Assembly: GCA_015501585.1 (NCBI GenBank)
Contig: JADNRY010000020.1
Coordinates: 62,001 to 126,000 of the forward strand
DNA from: Rhodocollybia butyracea
Lineage: Eukaryota; Basidiomycota; Agaricomycetes; Agaricales; Omphalotaceae
Reading direction: 5' to 3'
DNA length: 64,000 nt
Numbering within the stretch: the first letter of the stretch is position 1; the number at the start of each line of letters is the position of its first letter. A program made the position numbers and the translations under genes. Positions 10,904 through 21,939 of this stretch are shown here, in pieces. A model generated the notes under the pieces. It made no database searches. It saw nothing but the letters and a program-made list of their open reading frames with translations, and was not told the DNA's origin.

Positions 10904-13100
10904 TTAACTATTGGTTAATACACCTGTTATGGCGGCAACTCCTGCCTTCCACATCATATGTGGCCGATAGTAGCTCGCAGGAGGTGCAAGGAACATCTTT
11001 ATTTGCCAAAGCACAGAAGCAACTTCACGGTCCTTTTAGTCATCAATTGTTTGATAAGGACACCAAAGTCAAAGATAAAGAATGACCTACCTTGAGTCCG
11101 ATCAGAGACAACTTCTTCCAATACCATCTTGTGTATGCTCCATTGGAGAGTTTTTCGCCAGAAATTGGGACCGTGGAGACATAACCATAGTCTAAGATTA
11201 GGTAATTGTCGGGCTCAAATACAGATTTTTCAAGACAAACCATTAGTCTTAGCAAATTTCCTGTAAAATATGTGTAAGAGCAGGAGAAATGATGAAGTTT
11301 GGCCAAGTAAATACCATATTGGTTCAATTCTTCTGTTCTGCTCTGCAAAAAAAAATTTAGAAAAGTTCTCTGAGAGGGGGAAATCCGGGTTTTCAGTTGG
11401 ATGGTTCCTTGCTGAGTCTAGCATATCTTGTAGACATAATACTCCCATCACTAATTTTGTACAACCCTGACTGGCAGACGAAAGGTCATTTACTTTTGGT
11501 TGATATGTCCTTTGAGATAAAACAACATACGCATAGATAGGATTCACCCGCATTACACTATCTCCCAATGCGACAAAATTGCTTGGAATATTGACCACTT
11601 TGTGTAGTTGATTGAAATAACATGCAGCTGCAGATTTGAAGGTCTTAATCAATTTCAAAATTGATAAAAAATAAGACACTCACGGACACGCACACAACTA
11701 AGAGTTGCTGCAGCCTCATGGTCCCGTAGTCTCTCCAGCAAGCTAAAGAACCACAGGGGTATGGGCTCCTTGATGATTACGTTCATAGCATTTGCATAGT
11801 TGATTATCTCTGCAAGATCTCGAGGAACCGTTTCAACTCCCCATCCGCCACAACAGATCATAACTGTCAAGACAAAGTTGTTAAGCTGAGTAGTCATTGC
11901 AAGGAGAAATATATCACGGACATATGTTTCCTTCCACCCTTTGACTCCAAATGTTAAAGTGGTCATTACCCATGCAGTTGTAGATTGGGCCGACATTTGC
12001 AAAGCCCCCAGGAACAGGAAGTTGTGTGCTCAACACGTCGGGAATGGGAAATTTGAATGTAGAAAACCGCATTGCTGGATCATACTGTAGTCTCACATCT
12101 CGAACAGAAGCAATACTATGTCCATCGCTGGTGGCATAGTTAGCACGAGTCAACCATTTTTAATCCTGCTTGACTCGATCCGGTACAGTCTTAGTAATAG
12201 TTATTAGCCACGCAGGCAGTCCTGTGTGATGACTACTCACCAACAACAAGTGCAGCCGCTATCAGCTTCAATGCCTTATCTTTCTGTGATACAGATATTT
12301 GGTGGAGATATTTTCTATGAATGGAATCCGGTTCCACTTTCGTAACAGAGCCACTAATTTGGGTTATGTTTGGGTACAACGTCTTGTCAAGGACGATCCG
12401 CCTGATCAGAGTCTCCAGCCCTTGCCTGGAGCCAAAAATACACGAAGGGAGGCTACCATCATAGTGCTCATATGGCACCATTGCGGGCTGTCCGCTGAGA
12501 TAGAGGTTGAAGTTTGCTGGGAGAAGACTGTTTTATTAAATAAGTTCAAAATTAGTGGAATGAATCAGAAAGATCTTAAGTCGTACCGCATGTCAAATTT
12601 CATACATTCAGAATCCAAGTTAGGAAGAATCTTTTTCATGCTAAGGTATGTATAAACCTGAATCGCTGGGAGAAGCTCAGTTCACAAATTACAAAATCAA
12701 ATTTGGATACACACACTGTGTCTGATGATATTGCATAACATGCGACCGGATGTGTTTCTGTTTCCACGGTGTTGTCGTGGTCGCGTCCGCAGATATCGAT
12801 AGCCAGTCTTCACTCTCCACAACTATGACATCCTCAAAGTATGAGGCACACACTGCAGCTGATAGTAGACCACTAAGACTATGGGCAAAATTTAGTGACT
12901 TTGTTTTGTGACATACATTGACTGTACCTTCCCCCACAGATTACAGCAGTTCCCTTAAATTTCGATGAACCAATTCTTGATATAGGATACCTGGAGTACT
13001 GAATTTCACGTAGCATGTGCTGGCTGAAAATTTTCCGATGAAGGCAGATAAACAGTAAGGCGCCAATCCCAAGAGCTGTGGTTGCTACAATGAAGGTCAT
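10904..13100 (-). pseudogene. FAD-dependent monooxygenase-like gene, one frameshift
   Basis: My model has 11 exons: 13100-12928, 12878-12713, 12657-12587, 12527-12241, 12189-11922, 11863-11684, 11627-11531, 11470-11315, 11260-11241, 11191-11091 and 11032-10904. All junctions are in phase except for one extra base, giving about 548 aa. Residues 2-22 form a hydrophobic anchor. A dinucleotide-binding GGSLSG (56-61) with the acidic end of strand 2 (VVVES) follows, then DCTG (about 233), CGGWG (326-330) and a second FAD motif GDSVMR (403-408). This resembles the large FAD/NAD(P)-binding hydroxylase-like family of basidiomycetes; its substrate is unknown. A run of five A (12157-12161 as T) breaks the frame: with four A the reading continues as GLKWLT, as written it stops after nine codons. 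This is either a real mutation or an assembly indel. Confidence 0.8.
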
Positions 13101-14432
13101 GGAAGGGAAAGGATTGATTGCGTGTTGGCGTCGAAAGAGCTTCTTATCATGACATGCAAATGATACATGACAAACCTAATATGTCATGTATGATCCGCGG
13201 CCGGCGGGGCCAGTGCCTGATCAGGAAAAAAGCTCTCGTTTAGTCAGCTATATACTAGGGGATCTTGCAGGAGTCAAGTTAGTTGTCATTTCATGATGCT
13301 ATCATTCTAATGCAAGAGATGGCGGAACCATCTGTCATTGCTACAGGATAGTTGATGCCTTGAGACTCTGATAATATATAGATGTTGTGAACGAGAAATG
13401 AAGAAGAAAGAGAAGAGAGATTGAAGGGTGCTGAACACTTTTATTTCCAAGGACTCTTGGGTCATGCAGTTTCATCAAGCCTCCCTGGATAGAATAAGTA
13501 CTTAGGACAAAAACAGCATTGGATCAAATCGTGCGTGAACTATCATGAGTGAACTGGAAGTTGCTTTCTAGCACTGGACTGCACTGAAAACCGTTGGGAA
13601 GGCTGTACAGTGCTGCATAATGGCTCCAGTTCTCTGATTCACAGCATCAGAAGGAGCCAAGCAGGAGTCTAAATTTACCAAGGGTTTACAGTCATTGGAT
13701 GCCACAAGATGGATATCAACTCAGTTGATATCAACATCTGTTTAAATTTGCAAAATGGATAATTGTGTATCGTGTGATCTTAACTACATGGTCTTGTTGG
13801 ATAGTAAAATAGAACACGATATTACTACTCGGGATAATATGAATTTCCACTAATTACATTCTAAATAACTCCAATCCAATTGAGGCATGTCCGCAAAGTT
13901 GACTTTTGCATTACTACAATCAGCAGAAACTTGGACAGGTAAAAGGTAAATAACGAAAACCAATGATGTGAGAAATAAAGACTTACCCTGGCCAAGCACA
14001 TTGTGGCCGGCAAGCTTGTACATGGCTGATACTTCCAAGTTGATAACATGAACCAAACAACAACACATATGGGCCAAACAATGGTGAGCCTTACAAACTG
14101 AAGTAAGAGAAAATATCGTAAACAGGCGGACCATACAATAATAGAGTGGTGCGGTCAATGAGATCATCCTGTAGTAAAATATTATGAAACGGAAGCTCCG
14201 CGAACAAGTTCAAATCTTGCATAGCCACTATGGGTGGCCGTCAATGTAAGGAAAAACAGGAAGAAAAAAAAACACACTGGCAATGAGCAGGTTAATAACA
14301 AGGGTTGCAATTAAATGATGTAAGCAAATACAAACCAGAGTACATACCCCATGCTATTGTGAAATATCCAAGAATGTAAGCATAGACCAAACAGAAAAGC
14401 AAATGTATAGCATGGTACATAAGAAAAAAAAT
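13101..14432. other. Intergenic spacer with no supported gene
   Basis: A 105-codon minus-strand frame at 13850-14167 has hydrophobic stretches but no motif. Short inverted repeats such as GATATCAAC-TCA-GTTGATATC (13712-13732) are present. The region separates the 5' end of the FAD gene from the 3' end of the next minus-strand gene. Confidence 0.4.
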
Positions 14433-17400
14433 TTAAGCATGATGACCAGGTTCAGCGATATGTGGAATGGTTGGAGGGTGTCGAAAGGTTTGAACAAAGA
14501 CACAGATGTAGTAATTGGCAAGAACTTCCTCCACCTCGATGGCAAAGCTGGTGGCTGGATTGTTGGGAAATGGCTTTGGGAAAAGATAAGGCTTGGGGCC
14601 AGGCCATGCACTCACTAGGTCAAACAATGCTTTGACATACGGAAGCCGCACATCTTGTTTGAGAAAAGATGATGAGCCAAGGTGCTGAAATTCAGGCCGA
14701 TAAGGTAACCCAGGCCAACAAAGGTGCCTTTTGACGTCTCTCAACTGCCGCCTGACCTCTGAATTCTCCTCAGCCCCTTGTACCTCAGGAACCATAGCAT
14801 GATCAAGCATGATGATCTCCAGCCAAAATCGGGCCTCACAAAGCTCCCATAAGATTTCCCGCATGAGCTGATGATCCAAGAGACCTTGGGAATTCAACTT
14901 GACCTCCTTATTGTTCCAGGTCGCTGGGAGCTTTACAATATTCTCCTCATCAATCAAGATACCATTTGACCCAGACTCCCTCACGATCTCACATAGCTTC
15001 GCAAGGATCTTAGTTCGCCGCTCGGCAGGACCAGGTCCACCAGCTCCTTGAACTCCCTCAATCAAAGCCTTCCAGTTCTCATTAGTGAAGACAGAAGCGT
15101 TAGGTAAACCAAGGCGCCAGAGAATTACTGGTCGAATACGGAGCCACATAAGAAGCATAGGGAATTTGAGGGCATTATGCTTTGTCAGGAAGGTCACAGG
15201 ATGGGGAAGAAGATGTTCCAGAAGTGACTTGCCGGTGTGGCATTGAAGTTCCATTAGCTTCTCAAGGCCGGTTTGCCAGCAGGACAGTGGTGAGGGAAGG
15301 TAGTCGGATTTAATCGCAGCAAAGCAATTGCGCTCCGGCTCTTGATCTATAAAGCAATTAAAAACATTCGTGATTAGAGACAATAGAAACGCACCAGCAG
15401 AAGCCCCAGTCCTTAACCTTTGCAATGGCGGGGGGGCAGAGACAACTGCAACCCCTGTAACATCCAACTCATCCACCGCACTTGGTTTCACATGCCCAGA
15501 CGCTTGAGGAAGTGATGGTAATGATGACTGAAGAGCATATGTAAGAGCCTGGATATTGCAGCAGGAGGCGAGTGGGTACATCCTCGAAATTACCTACCAG
15601 CAATGTAGAAAACTGTTCTCGGATGTACCCATCGCAGCATAACAGACAAAACTCCCTGGAAGACCCGTGTAGATAATCGGATGTGCTGGTTGTCTGTCAG
15701 AAACATCCAACGAGAACCCTGTACCGCGGATAGGAAGAGTTCCATGGAAAGTGTAATCCAGGGGGGTACAATTTTGGCAATCCTCTTCTCAGAGCCCTCC
15801 TTCCACGTCTGAATGAACCAGAACGGAATCCCCAGGCGGAACAAGTCAGACGCAACATCCATGTTATCCGTGAAAGCACCCATGACACTAGAATCCAAAG
15901 AGAACTGCTTGTCAACATTTTCCTTGCAAGGAAGCCACTTAACAAGCCACTGCCAGCGGCCATACGTCTCGAGAAAGACACGCTGCAACGCAGACAATAA
16001 AAACGCAACACTCTCGGGAGCACCAGGCTCAGCACGAGGTTCACAATATTTACGCATTTGATCTTGCCCCATTTGAAGATAGGCATCGGCACGTAAATTA
16101 GAGGAAAGGTGGGAAATACTGTCTCGTAGACAATCACACATGTTGATGACCTCAGAGATGATTGATGGAGCAAGGCGGACGAGACCCAGGAGACCTGGTG
16201 TGTTCACATGAACCAGATCGGAAGCGGTGGGCTGAAACCACGTGAACCACAAAGGGTGAGTGCAGCCAGGTGGCCAATTGATATGTGGAAGGGTTGAGCC
16301 CACCAGGACGGATCATCCTTACCAAAGTTATGTGCTTTGCGCCAGCGTGTTTCACAGGTACTGATGGGTTGTCATGCACTTTCTTGTGAACATAAGACTC
16401 TCACCTATGGGCATTATAACCTGCTGCTTTTCAACCACTGAAAATTCATCAAAGACTTGACGTGGTCAGCTGGTTCTTTAGTTTCATTTTAATATAACCT
16501 GGTATTGTATTGGGAGTGTATTTTAATACAGCTTGATAACTCCATACAAGGGCTGTATTATAATACAGCATGTGAATTCCATAGCAAAGGAACAAGCAAC
16601 CATGGAGCTATGATATTGTCACATGACTCTAAGATTGGGCCTGCTAACCTCAGGCCACCCTAACCCTAAACCTAACCCAGCCCTGGCTGGCCCCAGCCTA
16701 ACTAAGCCTAACCAACCCTAACCCCCTAACCTGAGCCACCCTAACCCTAACTTGATCCTAAACCTAGCCCCTAACCTTAAACTAGCAGGGGCAAGCCCCT
16801 GCACCCCATTGATATTCTCAACCCAACCCCTAACCCTAACCATGCAATTCTTACGTTTGGCGATGGCCCAGACAGCTGCCTGAGCCATTGTGTAGTAGGC
16901 CTATAGTTATCAGGCTGTATTAAAATACACTTCCAATATGATATCAGGTTTTATTAAAATACAGCTAATGCTTCCGGTGACATGGTGCACTTGTCAGAAA
17001 ATTGCGCAAATAGATCTTGTCATCCATATTGTCAAAGGTGCTGTTTGGATCCAGCGTGATGACCAGCCCCAGGTCTTGTATCCAGATGTCAAGCCTTTTG
17101 CCATAGGACAGAACCTGATAACAACAAGTAACTATACTGTCCCAACCCGCCAACATGACTCAAGATGCAGACACCAAAGAGAATGTGGATTCCCCTCAAT
17201 CCTCATTCAACATGTCTGACCTCTTGAAGGTTACCAGCTGTATCGCTTATAACGGACTGTCCCACATTAATGGTTTTCAACAAATTATAAAAAGGTATGG
17301 AGTAATGACCAAGTTCATGTAGGTTGACGTTGCACACATACTGGTGAACTTGGAGGACAGTACCTCCTACACCAGGCAGTAGGTTGGCCAAGTTGCATTC

Positions 17401-17523
17401 TGCTAGCAAAGAGCTTGTCTTGCCAAATTGATTGGTGACAGATACCTGGTCACCTTCTAAGAAGCACCAGGACTCAGGAGGAGGCACTTGGATCTGGAGG
17501 TCTCGCCATAAGTCATCCGGCAT
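14433..17523 (-). CDS. Orphan basidiomycete protein, intron carries a MITE
   Basis: My model is complement(join(14433..15346,15395..15502,15598..16231,16323..16378,16405..16455,16991..17114,17221..17523)), 729 aa, with every junction in phase and no internal stop. I recognise no catalytic domain. The middle contains FRLGIPFWFIQTW and the C-terminal half is helical with many Trp and Pro, as in lineage-specific agaricomycete proteins of unknown function. The second intron (16456-16990) is 535 nt because a 485-bp inverted-repeat element with TA duplicates lies inside it. Removing the element and one TA leaves a 48-nt intron, normal for this genome. The donor of intron 1 (GTCAGA) is weak, so the N-terminal exon is the least certain part. 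Confidence 0.65.
16481..16965. mobile_element. MITE-like inverted-repeat element in an intron
   Basis: The two ends are imperfect inverted repeats of about 60 bp. Each has an A/T-rich tip (ATTTTAATA followed by AACCTG), the block AGTGTATTTTAATACAGC and then TGATAACT. TA lies directly outside both ends (16479-16480 and 16966-16967), as expected for Tc1/mariner-type MITEs. There is no coding capacity. The centre carries telomere-like CCCTAA repeats. Confidence 0.7.
16655..16845. repeat. Interstitial telomere-like CCCTAA repeats
   Basis: Many exact and near copies of CCCTAA and CTAACC in one orientation, with interspersed CCAGCC and TGAGCC words. They lie entirely between the inverted repeats of the 16481-16965 element, so they are part of it and not a chromosome end. 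Confidence 0.75.
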
Positions 17524-18621
17524 GGGTAATTCTGTAACTCAGGTTAGACATTGGTCACACCAGTCGAGATTTACAACAAGCTAGAACCTCCAGCTTTTGG
17601 AAGTACTCCATCTCCAGAGTTTCTGTCCGAGGCAGTGTTTTCGTCAGACTTTGGAGATACTCCCCCTCCTCCCCTAGCCACTCTCGAAAGTTAGCGAGGC
17701 GTCCGTATGTTTCGAGGTTGTTGTGAGCATAAGCTACTTCTGCAATAGCTTTTCAGAGATGAAACACGGACATATGACGAGTGATGGTGTGGAAGTGGTA
17801 GCTGCCCCGTTGGTAGCTACACAACCTTATACGCCGTTTACCAGTACATTATACTTACATACATATATATTACAAATCATTCTACGGCAGCCCCAGTACA
17901 TTTGCTATCAATTCCATGGATTAGTTTGGTCACAGAAGAGGCATGGCACTTTTAGCGGTTCGGTTATATCTCAGTGTATCGTATGTTTTACTATTCTGTT
18001 TCCGTTGATTTTATTTGCTTGATCATTATTCCTTCCTGCATCTGACAAGTCTTGCGTCCCGACGGTGGATGCGGTGGTTGTTGGTACACACCTAGATCAC
18101 AACATTGAGGCTGGCAACCTCTCCTGTTCCCGCTGATGGTCGTAGGCGGGAGATCTGGTTATTAGTCAAGTGTGTCACCCACATTGTGCAGCAGAGCCTT
18201 AGAGTCGCTTATTCAAAGGTATTCAAATTCTTTTGGACTATTCTCTTTCTAAACACTTTATCCTACCTTACATCACATGTACAGAGTCAGGCGACGCAGG
18301 AGCACACGTGGCAGCCTGTATAATTACTTGTATGTACAGAATGGGATTATCTTTCTTCTGGTATCTTTCCATATGTGTGATACGTAACCGGTAGCGAAGG
18401 CGGAATACAAGAACTTTACTACAAACACTAACAGGTAGCTAAGTCTATCTATTTTCTTTTACACTTACTCTTTTGTAGATCCTGACTGGATATCCCCACC
18501 GGTCCTCGCTTGGACCAATATCTCTTACTCCAGTGGTGACCACCACAGGGGATCCAGTTTTCCGAGGTTCTACCTCTAGCTAAGTGTTCTTATTATTTTA
18601 TTGTGAATTAGGAGACTACCG
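17524..18621. other. Spacer and probable 5' leader of a dead gag element
   Basis: No gene is supported in 17524-18360. From about 18361 the sequence resembles the leader found upstream of gypsy-type gag genes, and it continues across the hAT-like insertion into the gag fragment at 20852: the 8-bp target duplicate GACTACCG occurs at 18614-18621 and again just before the gag start. Confidence 0.4.
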
Positions 18622-20823
18622 CAGTTCAGTCACCCACTTTTTTAGTCTAATTAGCTTACACTTTTGTTACATTGACCTGACTAAAAAGACCCAGAATCCT
18701 GAGCTTATCCTTTGAGCCTAGGTCATGACCTTGGGGTTCTAGGTCATGACCTAGGGTCCAGGTCAAGACCTAGGTCAGGCTGGTCTAGGACATGGCCAAG
18801 GGTAGGGTAGGGGATGGTGTAGCAGGGGTGGGGAAGTGTGAGGGGGGAATGGGAGACCTGATGGGAGGGGAGGAAGACCAAAGGCAGGTAGGCAGGTAAG
18901 TGACCTAGGGTTGAATAGGGTATGCTTTGGGATGGGTAGGGGATGGGTAGGGGATGGGCCGGGTAGGGGATGGGTTGGGGAGTGTAGTAGAGTGTCTGGG
19001 AGGAGTAAGGGAGTGTCTGGAAGAGGTAGAGAAGTGTGTGTGAGTGTAGGAGGGGGGAGACCAAAGAACAGGATGACCAGGAAAAGGTAGGACAGGTGCT
19101 TGGGATGATAAGGGAGGCTGTGTTAATGGATACCTGGGGAGAGGGACAGTGGAATGATTGAGATGCTGTGGAAGAGATCAGAACAATTCTTATAAAGGGA
19201 TTGGGGAATTGTTTCTGAGGGTGGCCACAACATGGAAGGGGGTCTTACAGGGCACCCTTAGGGATATGGAGTAGGATAGGTAAAAAAGCGAAATTTATGC
19301 ACACTTATACAGAGATCAATTATTACCCACTTTCTCAGTACAGTATAGGCTACTCCTGAGTGCTCCAAATGTACCTATCATACCAGGGTACAATGCTATA
19401 GATGCCTGTGGCCCCACCTGCCCTGATACTCTGATACTTATCCTTAAATTTCGAAAAAATGAGGGTTTTTGATGGGAAAGTTTAAAGATCAGTACAGACT
19501 GATCTCCCAGGGGCCATCTAGATATATCTGAGACCAAGAAAGGGTAAAGAACATATCAGGGCATCAGGGGATGAAAAGGATCAGCCTTATCCACTCCAAT
19601 CTCCATGTTATATCAAACAATCTTTAGACTCAACGCTTTTCATTGATTTCCTTTTATGGTCATCCAGCTTTGGCCTCATCCACTACAATCAAAGGTTATC
19701 CAAAAAATATTTTGCAATCCAACCCCTTCCCACCAGAGGATTGGCTTCATTTGTGGTGAGCAACCTGTTCTATATATAGAGAGGAGATCTGGATGTCTAC
19801 TACAAGCAGTTGTCCTCAGGGCAAGAGTGTAAACAGTTTTTGTGTTAAGTTTGACAATTTCCCAATTAAGTAGTGAAAACAGCTTTGACCTCATCCACTG
19901 CAAGAGATTTGTGATTTCTCAATTAAGTAATGAAAACAGCTTTGGCCTCATCCACTGCAAAAGATTTGTCACTTCTCAATTAGGCAATGGAAACAGCTTT
20001 GACCTCATCCACTGCAGAAGTTTTGAAATTGCCTAATTAGGAAATAAACCCTATTGAAATAAAATTGCCTAAATATAGTAATTTATCAAAAGTGTAGAAA
20101 AACATAAAACCAATTAAAGTGTTTGAAAATTTCCTAATTTGGTAATAAAAACAGCTTTGACCTCATCCACTGCAAAAATATTAAAATTTCCTAATTAGTC
20201 ATTTTGAAAATGCTTTAGTTCAAGACCAAGGTGACCTAGGTCAAGACCAGGTTGACCCAGGTCAAGACAAACCTAACCTAGGTCAAGACCAAGGTGACCT
20301 ACATCAAGGCCAACCTGCGCCTGGTCAAGACCAACCTAACCTAGTAGGTCAACACCAAGGTGACCTACGTCAAGACCAACCTGACCCTGGTCAAGACCAA
20401 CCTAACCTAGGTCAAGACCAAGTTGACCCTGGTCAAGACCAAGTTCACTCAGGTCAAAACCAAGTTGCCCAGAGCAAGTGGTTCTACCTCTCCTGCTCTG
20501 CCTACTCCACATACCTAACACTGGCCTGTAAGACCCCCACCATGTTGTGGCCACCCTCAGAAACAATTCCCCAATCCCTCTATCAATTGTTCTGATCTCT
20601 CCCACAGCATCTCAATCATTCCACTGTCCCTCTCCCCAGGTTCCCATTAACACAGCCTCCCTTATCATCCCTAGCACCTGTCCTCCCTTTTCCTGGTGAT
20701 CCTGTTCTTTGGTCTCCCCCTCCTACACTCACACACACTTCTCTACCTCATCTGGGTCTTTTTAGTCAGGTCAATCTAACAAAAGTGTAAGCTAACAAGA
20801 CCTAAAAAGTGGTTGCCTAAAGT
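18622..20823. mobile_element. Non-autonomous hAT-like element A (8-bp TSD)
   Basis: A 2202-bp element flanked by exact 8-bp duplicates GACTACCG (18614-18621 and 20824-20831), the hAT signature length. Terminal inverted repeats of about 75-80 bp share TTAGCTTACACTTTTGTTA and TTGACCTGACTAAAAAGACC. Inner arms (about 19027-19250 against 20523-20750) are also inverted copies, making a long foldback. The interior has recurring TTTGACCTCATCCACTGCAA blocks and arrays of AGGTCAAGACC words. No transposase is encoded, so it depends on a hAT transposase elsewhere. Confidence 0.85.
19855..20460. repeat. Internal repeat arrays of hAT-like element A
   Basis: First come four or five spaced copies of AACAGCTTTGACCTCATCCA separated by AATTTCCTAATTA-like stretches (19855-20205). 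Then comes an array of about ten AGGTCAAGACC units joined by AACCTAACCT or AAGGTGACCT (20220-20460). The same CTTTGACCTCATCC block occurs once in element B at about 63250. Confidence 0.8.
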
Positions 20824-20851
20824 GACTACCGTGTCTACTATTTAGTGCAAA

Positions 20852-21166
20852 ATGTCTACTATGCCTGGTGGTACTAACACCACTAACACACAGCCCACCA
20901 TGTATAATCTCCAGGTGCCTATGCCGATTCTGCGCACCCAGAATGCACCATTCTTCAATGGTTGATATATAAAAGATTTCCTTAATTGGATTACCTTGTA
21001 TGCTTCACAAGCGGGGGAGACAGACTTGGATAAGTTGGTGAAGTACATTATCGATTACTCTTCTGATAAAGTCAAGGACACCATTATCTATATGGAGGAG
21101 TTTGATACCAATAAGGCTCTCTCCTGGACTAACGCCAAGAAGGCTCTTCAATATCCTTTACTTTAA
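20852..21166 (+). pseudogene. Truncated gypsy-type gag fragment
   Basis: Starting at an ATG just after the hAT target duplicate, the frame has a short Thr/Asn-rich head, then PFFNG, a TGA stop (20963-20965), and YIKDFLNWITLYASQAG followed by DLDKLVKYIIDYSSDKVKD. This is the start of a basidiomycete gypsy Gag, where Arg is expected at the TGA (a CGA to TGA change would explain it). The frame is lost after about 100 codons where a CpG-rich sequence begins. Confidence 0.65.
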
Positions 21167-21290
21167 AAAAGGACGGGGCGCCTATGTGGCGTCTATTCCT
21201 TATTCCTAATAATGACTAATCAACGGTTGCCGCGTAGCGGCGCAACATTGTCAACGGTTATGGTTATCCGCGCCGCATAAATTTAAAGTA
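21159..21290. repeat. Short CpG-rich insert with inverted ends
   Basis: TACTTTAAA at 21159 and TTTAAAGTA ending at 21290 bracket a 132-bp stretch far richer in CG than its surroundings. It interrupts the gag frame. It may be a tiny insertion; the inverted ends are only 9 bp. Confidence 0.35.
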
Positions 21291-21623
21291 GTGTTGATTA
21301 TCGATAACGCGAGTCGGCGCGTACCGTAGTTATATGGTTACGCTGCGGTTACGGCCATACAGCGTAAAGTCTCCAAAATTAGCCCATTACAGATACATTG
21401 CAGTATACGTATGACTTCCAGCCTCCAGGACCTGGCATATACTTAGTAGATACTGGCAAATGAAACGTGGCTGTAAATACATCATGAAATTCTATACCCC
21501 ACGATTACAGCCCATTACCACTTCCTACGTTTTTACACCCTCAAGGTACCCTTTGCAGTTGCTTTGCAATATGTTTTATTCATGAGTATGAATTATAGGG
21601 CCATGCGCCATGCAACCTGTTTC

Positions 21624-21648
21624 TTTTTTTTTTTTTTTTTTTTTTTTT
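21624..21648 (-). repeat. LINE poly(A) tail (poly-T on plus strand)
   Basis: Twenty-five consecutive T directly before the 3' UTR of the minus-strand LINE, marking its 3' end. Confidence 0.9.
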
Positions 21649-21939
21649 CGTGGAACGTTGCCTGAAACCAGCAACTCTCGTCGCTCTAGTCTCTTGGCAC
21701 CATCGAGTGGACTCACATTGTCGTCCCCTCTCCGGCCGTTAAGCTTGCAGGGTACGGGACCGAGCGACTTTTTAAGATTTTAACCACCCGAGGGAATGCG
21801 TTACGCACTCGCCAGGTAGGCGGTGTGTGGGACTCCGGGCAGGCTTTCTCCTTCTAACCGCTCTCCTGTTTTTTGTTAGTAAATAAATCATAATTCCATC
21901 TACCTTGCATAAACCCCCGCCGCCCTTGTGCCTGCCCGT

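Noticed and set aside
11939..11969. A 31-nt intron in the FAD gene
   Set aside because: It is below the usual fungal minimum, and reading through to a GT-AG intron at 11864-11921 gives QRVEGNIFMICCGGWG in frame.
16655..16845. A chromosome end or telomere
   Set aside because: The CCCTAA tract lies inside inverted repeats, is degenerate and has normal gene sequence on both sides.
21624..21648. A Pol III or other terminator (T run)
   Set aside because: The run directly abuts the 3' end of a minus-strand LINE and is better explained as its poly(A) tail.
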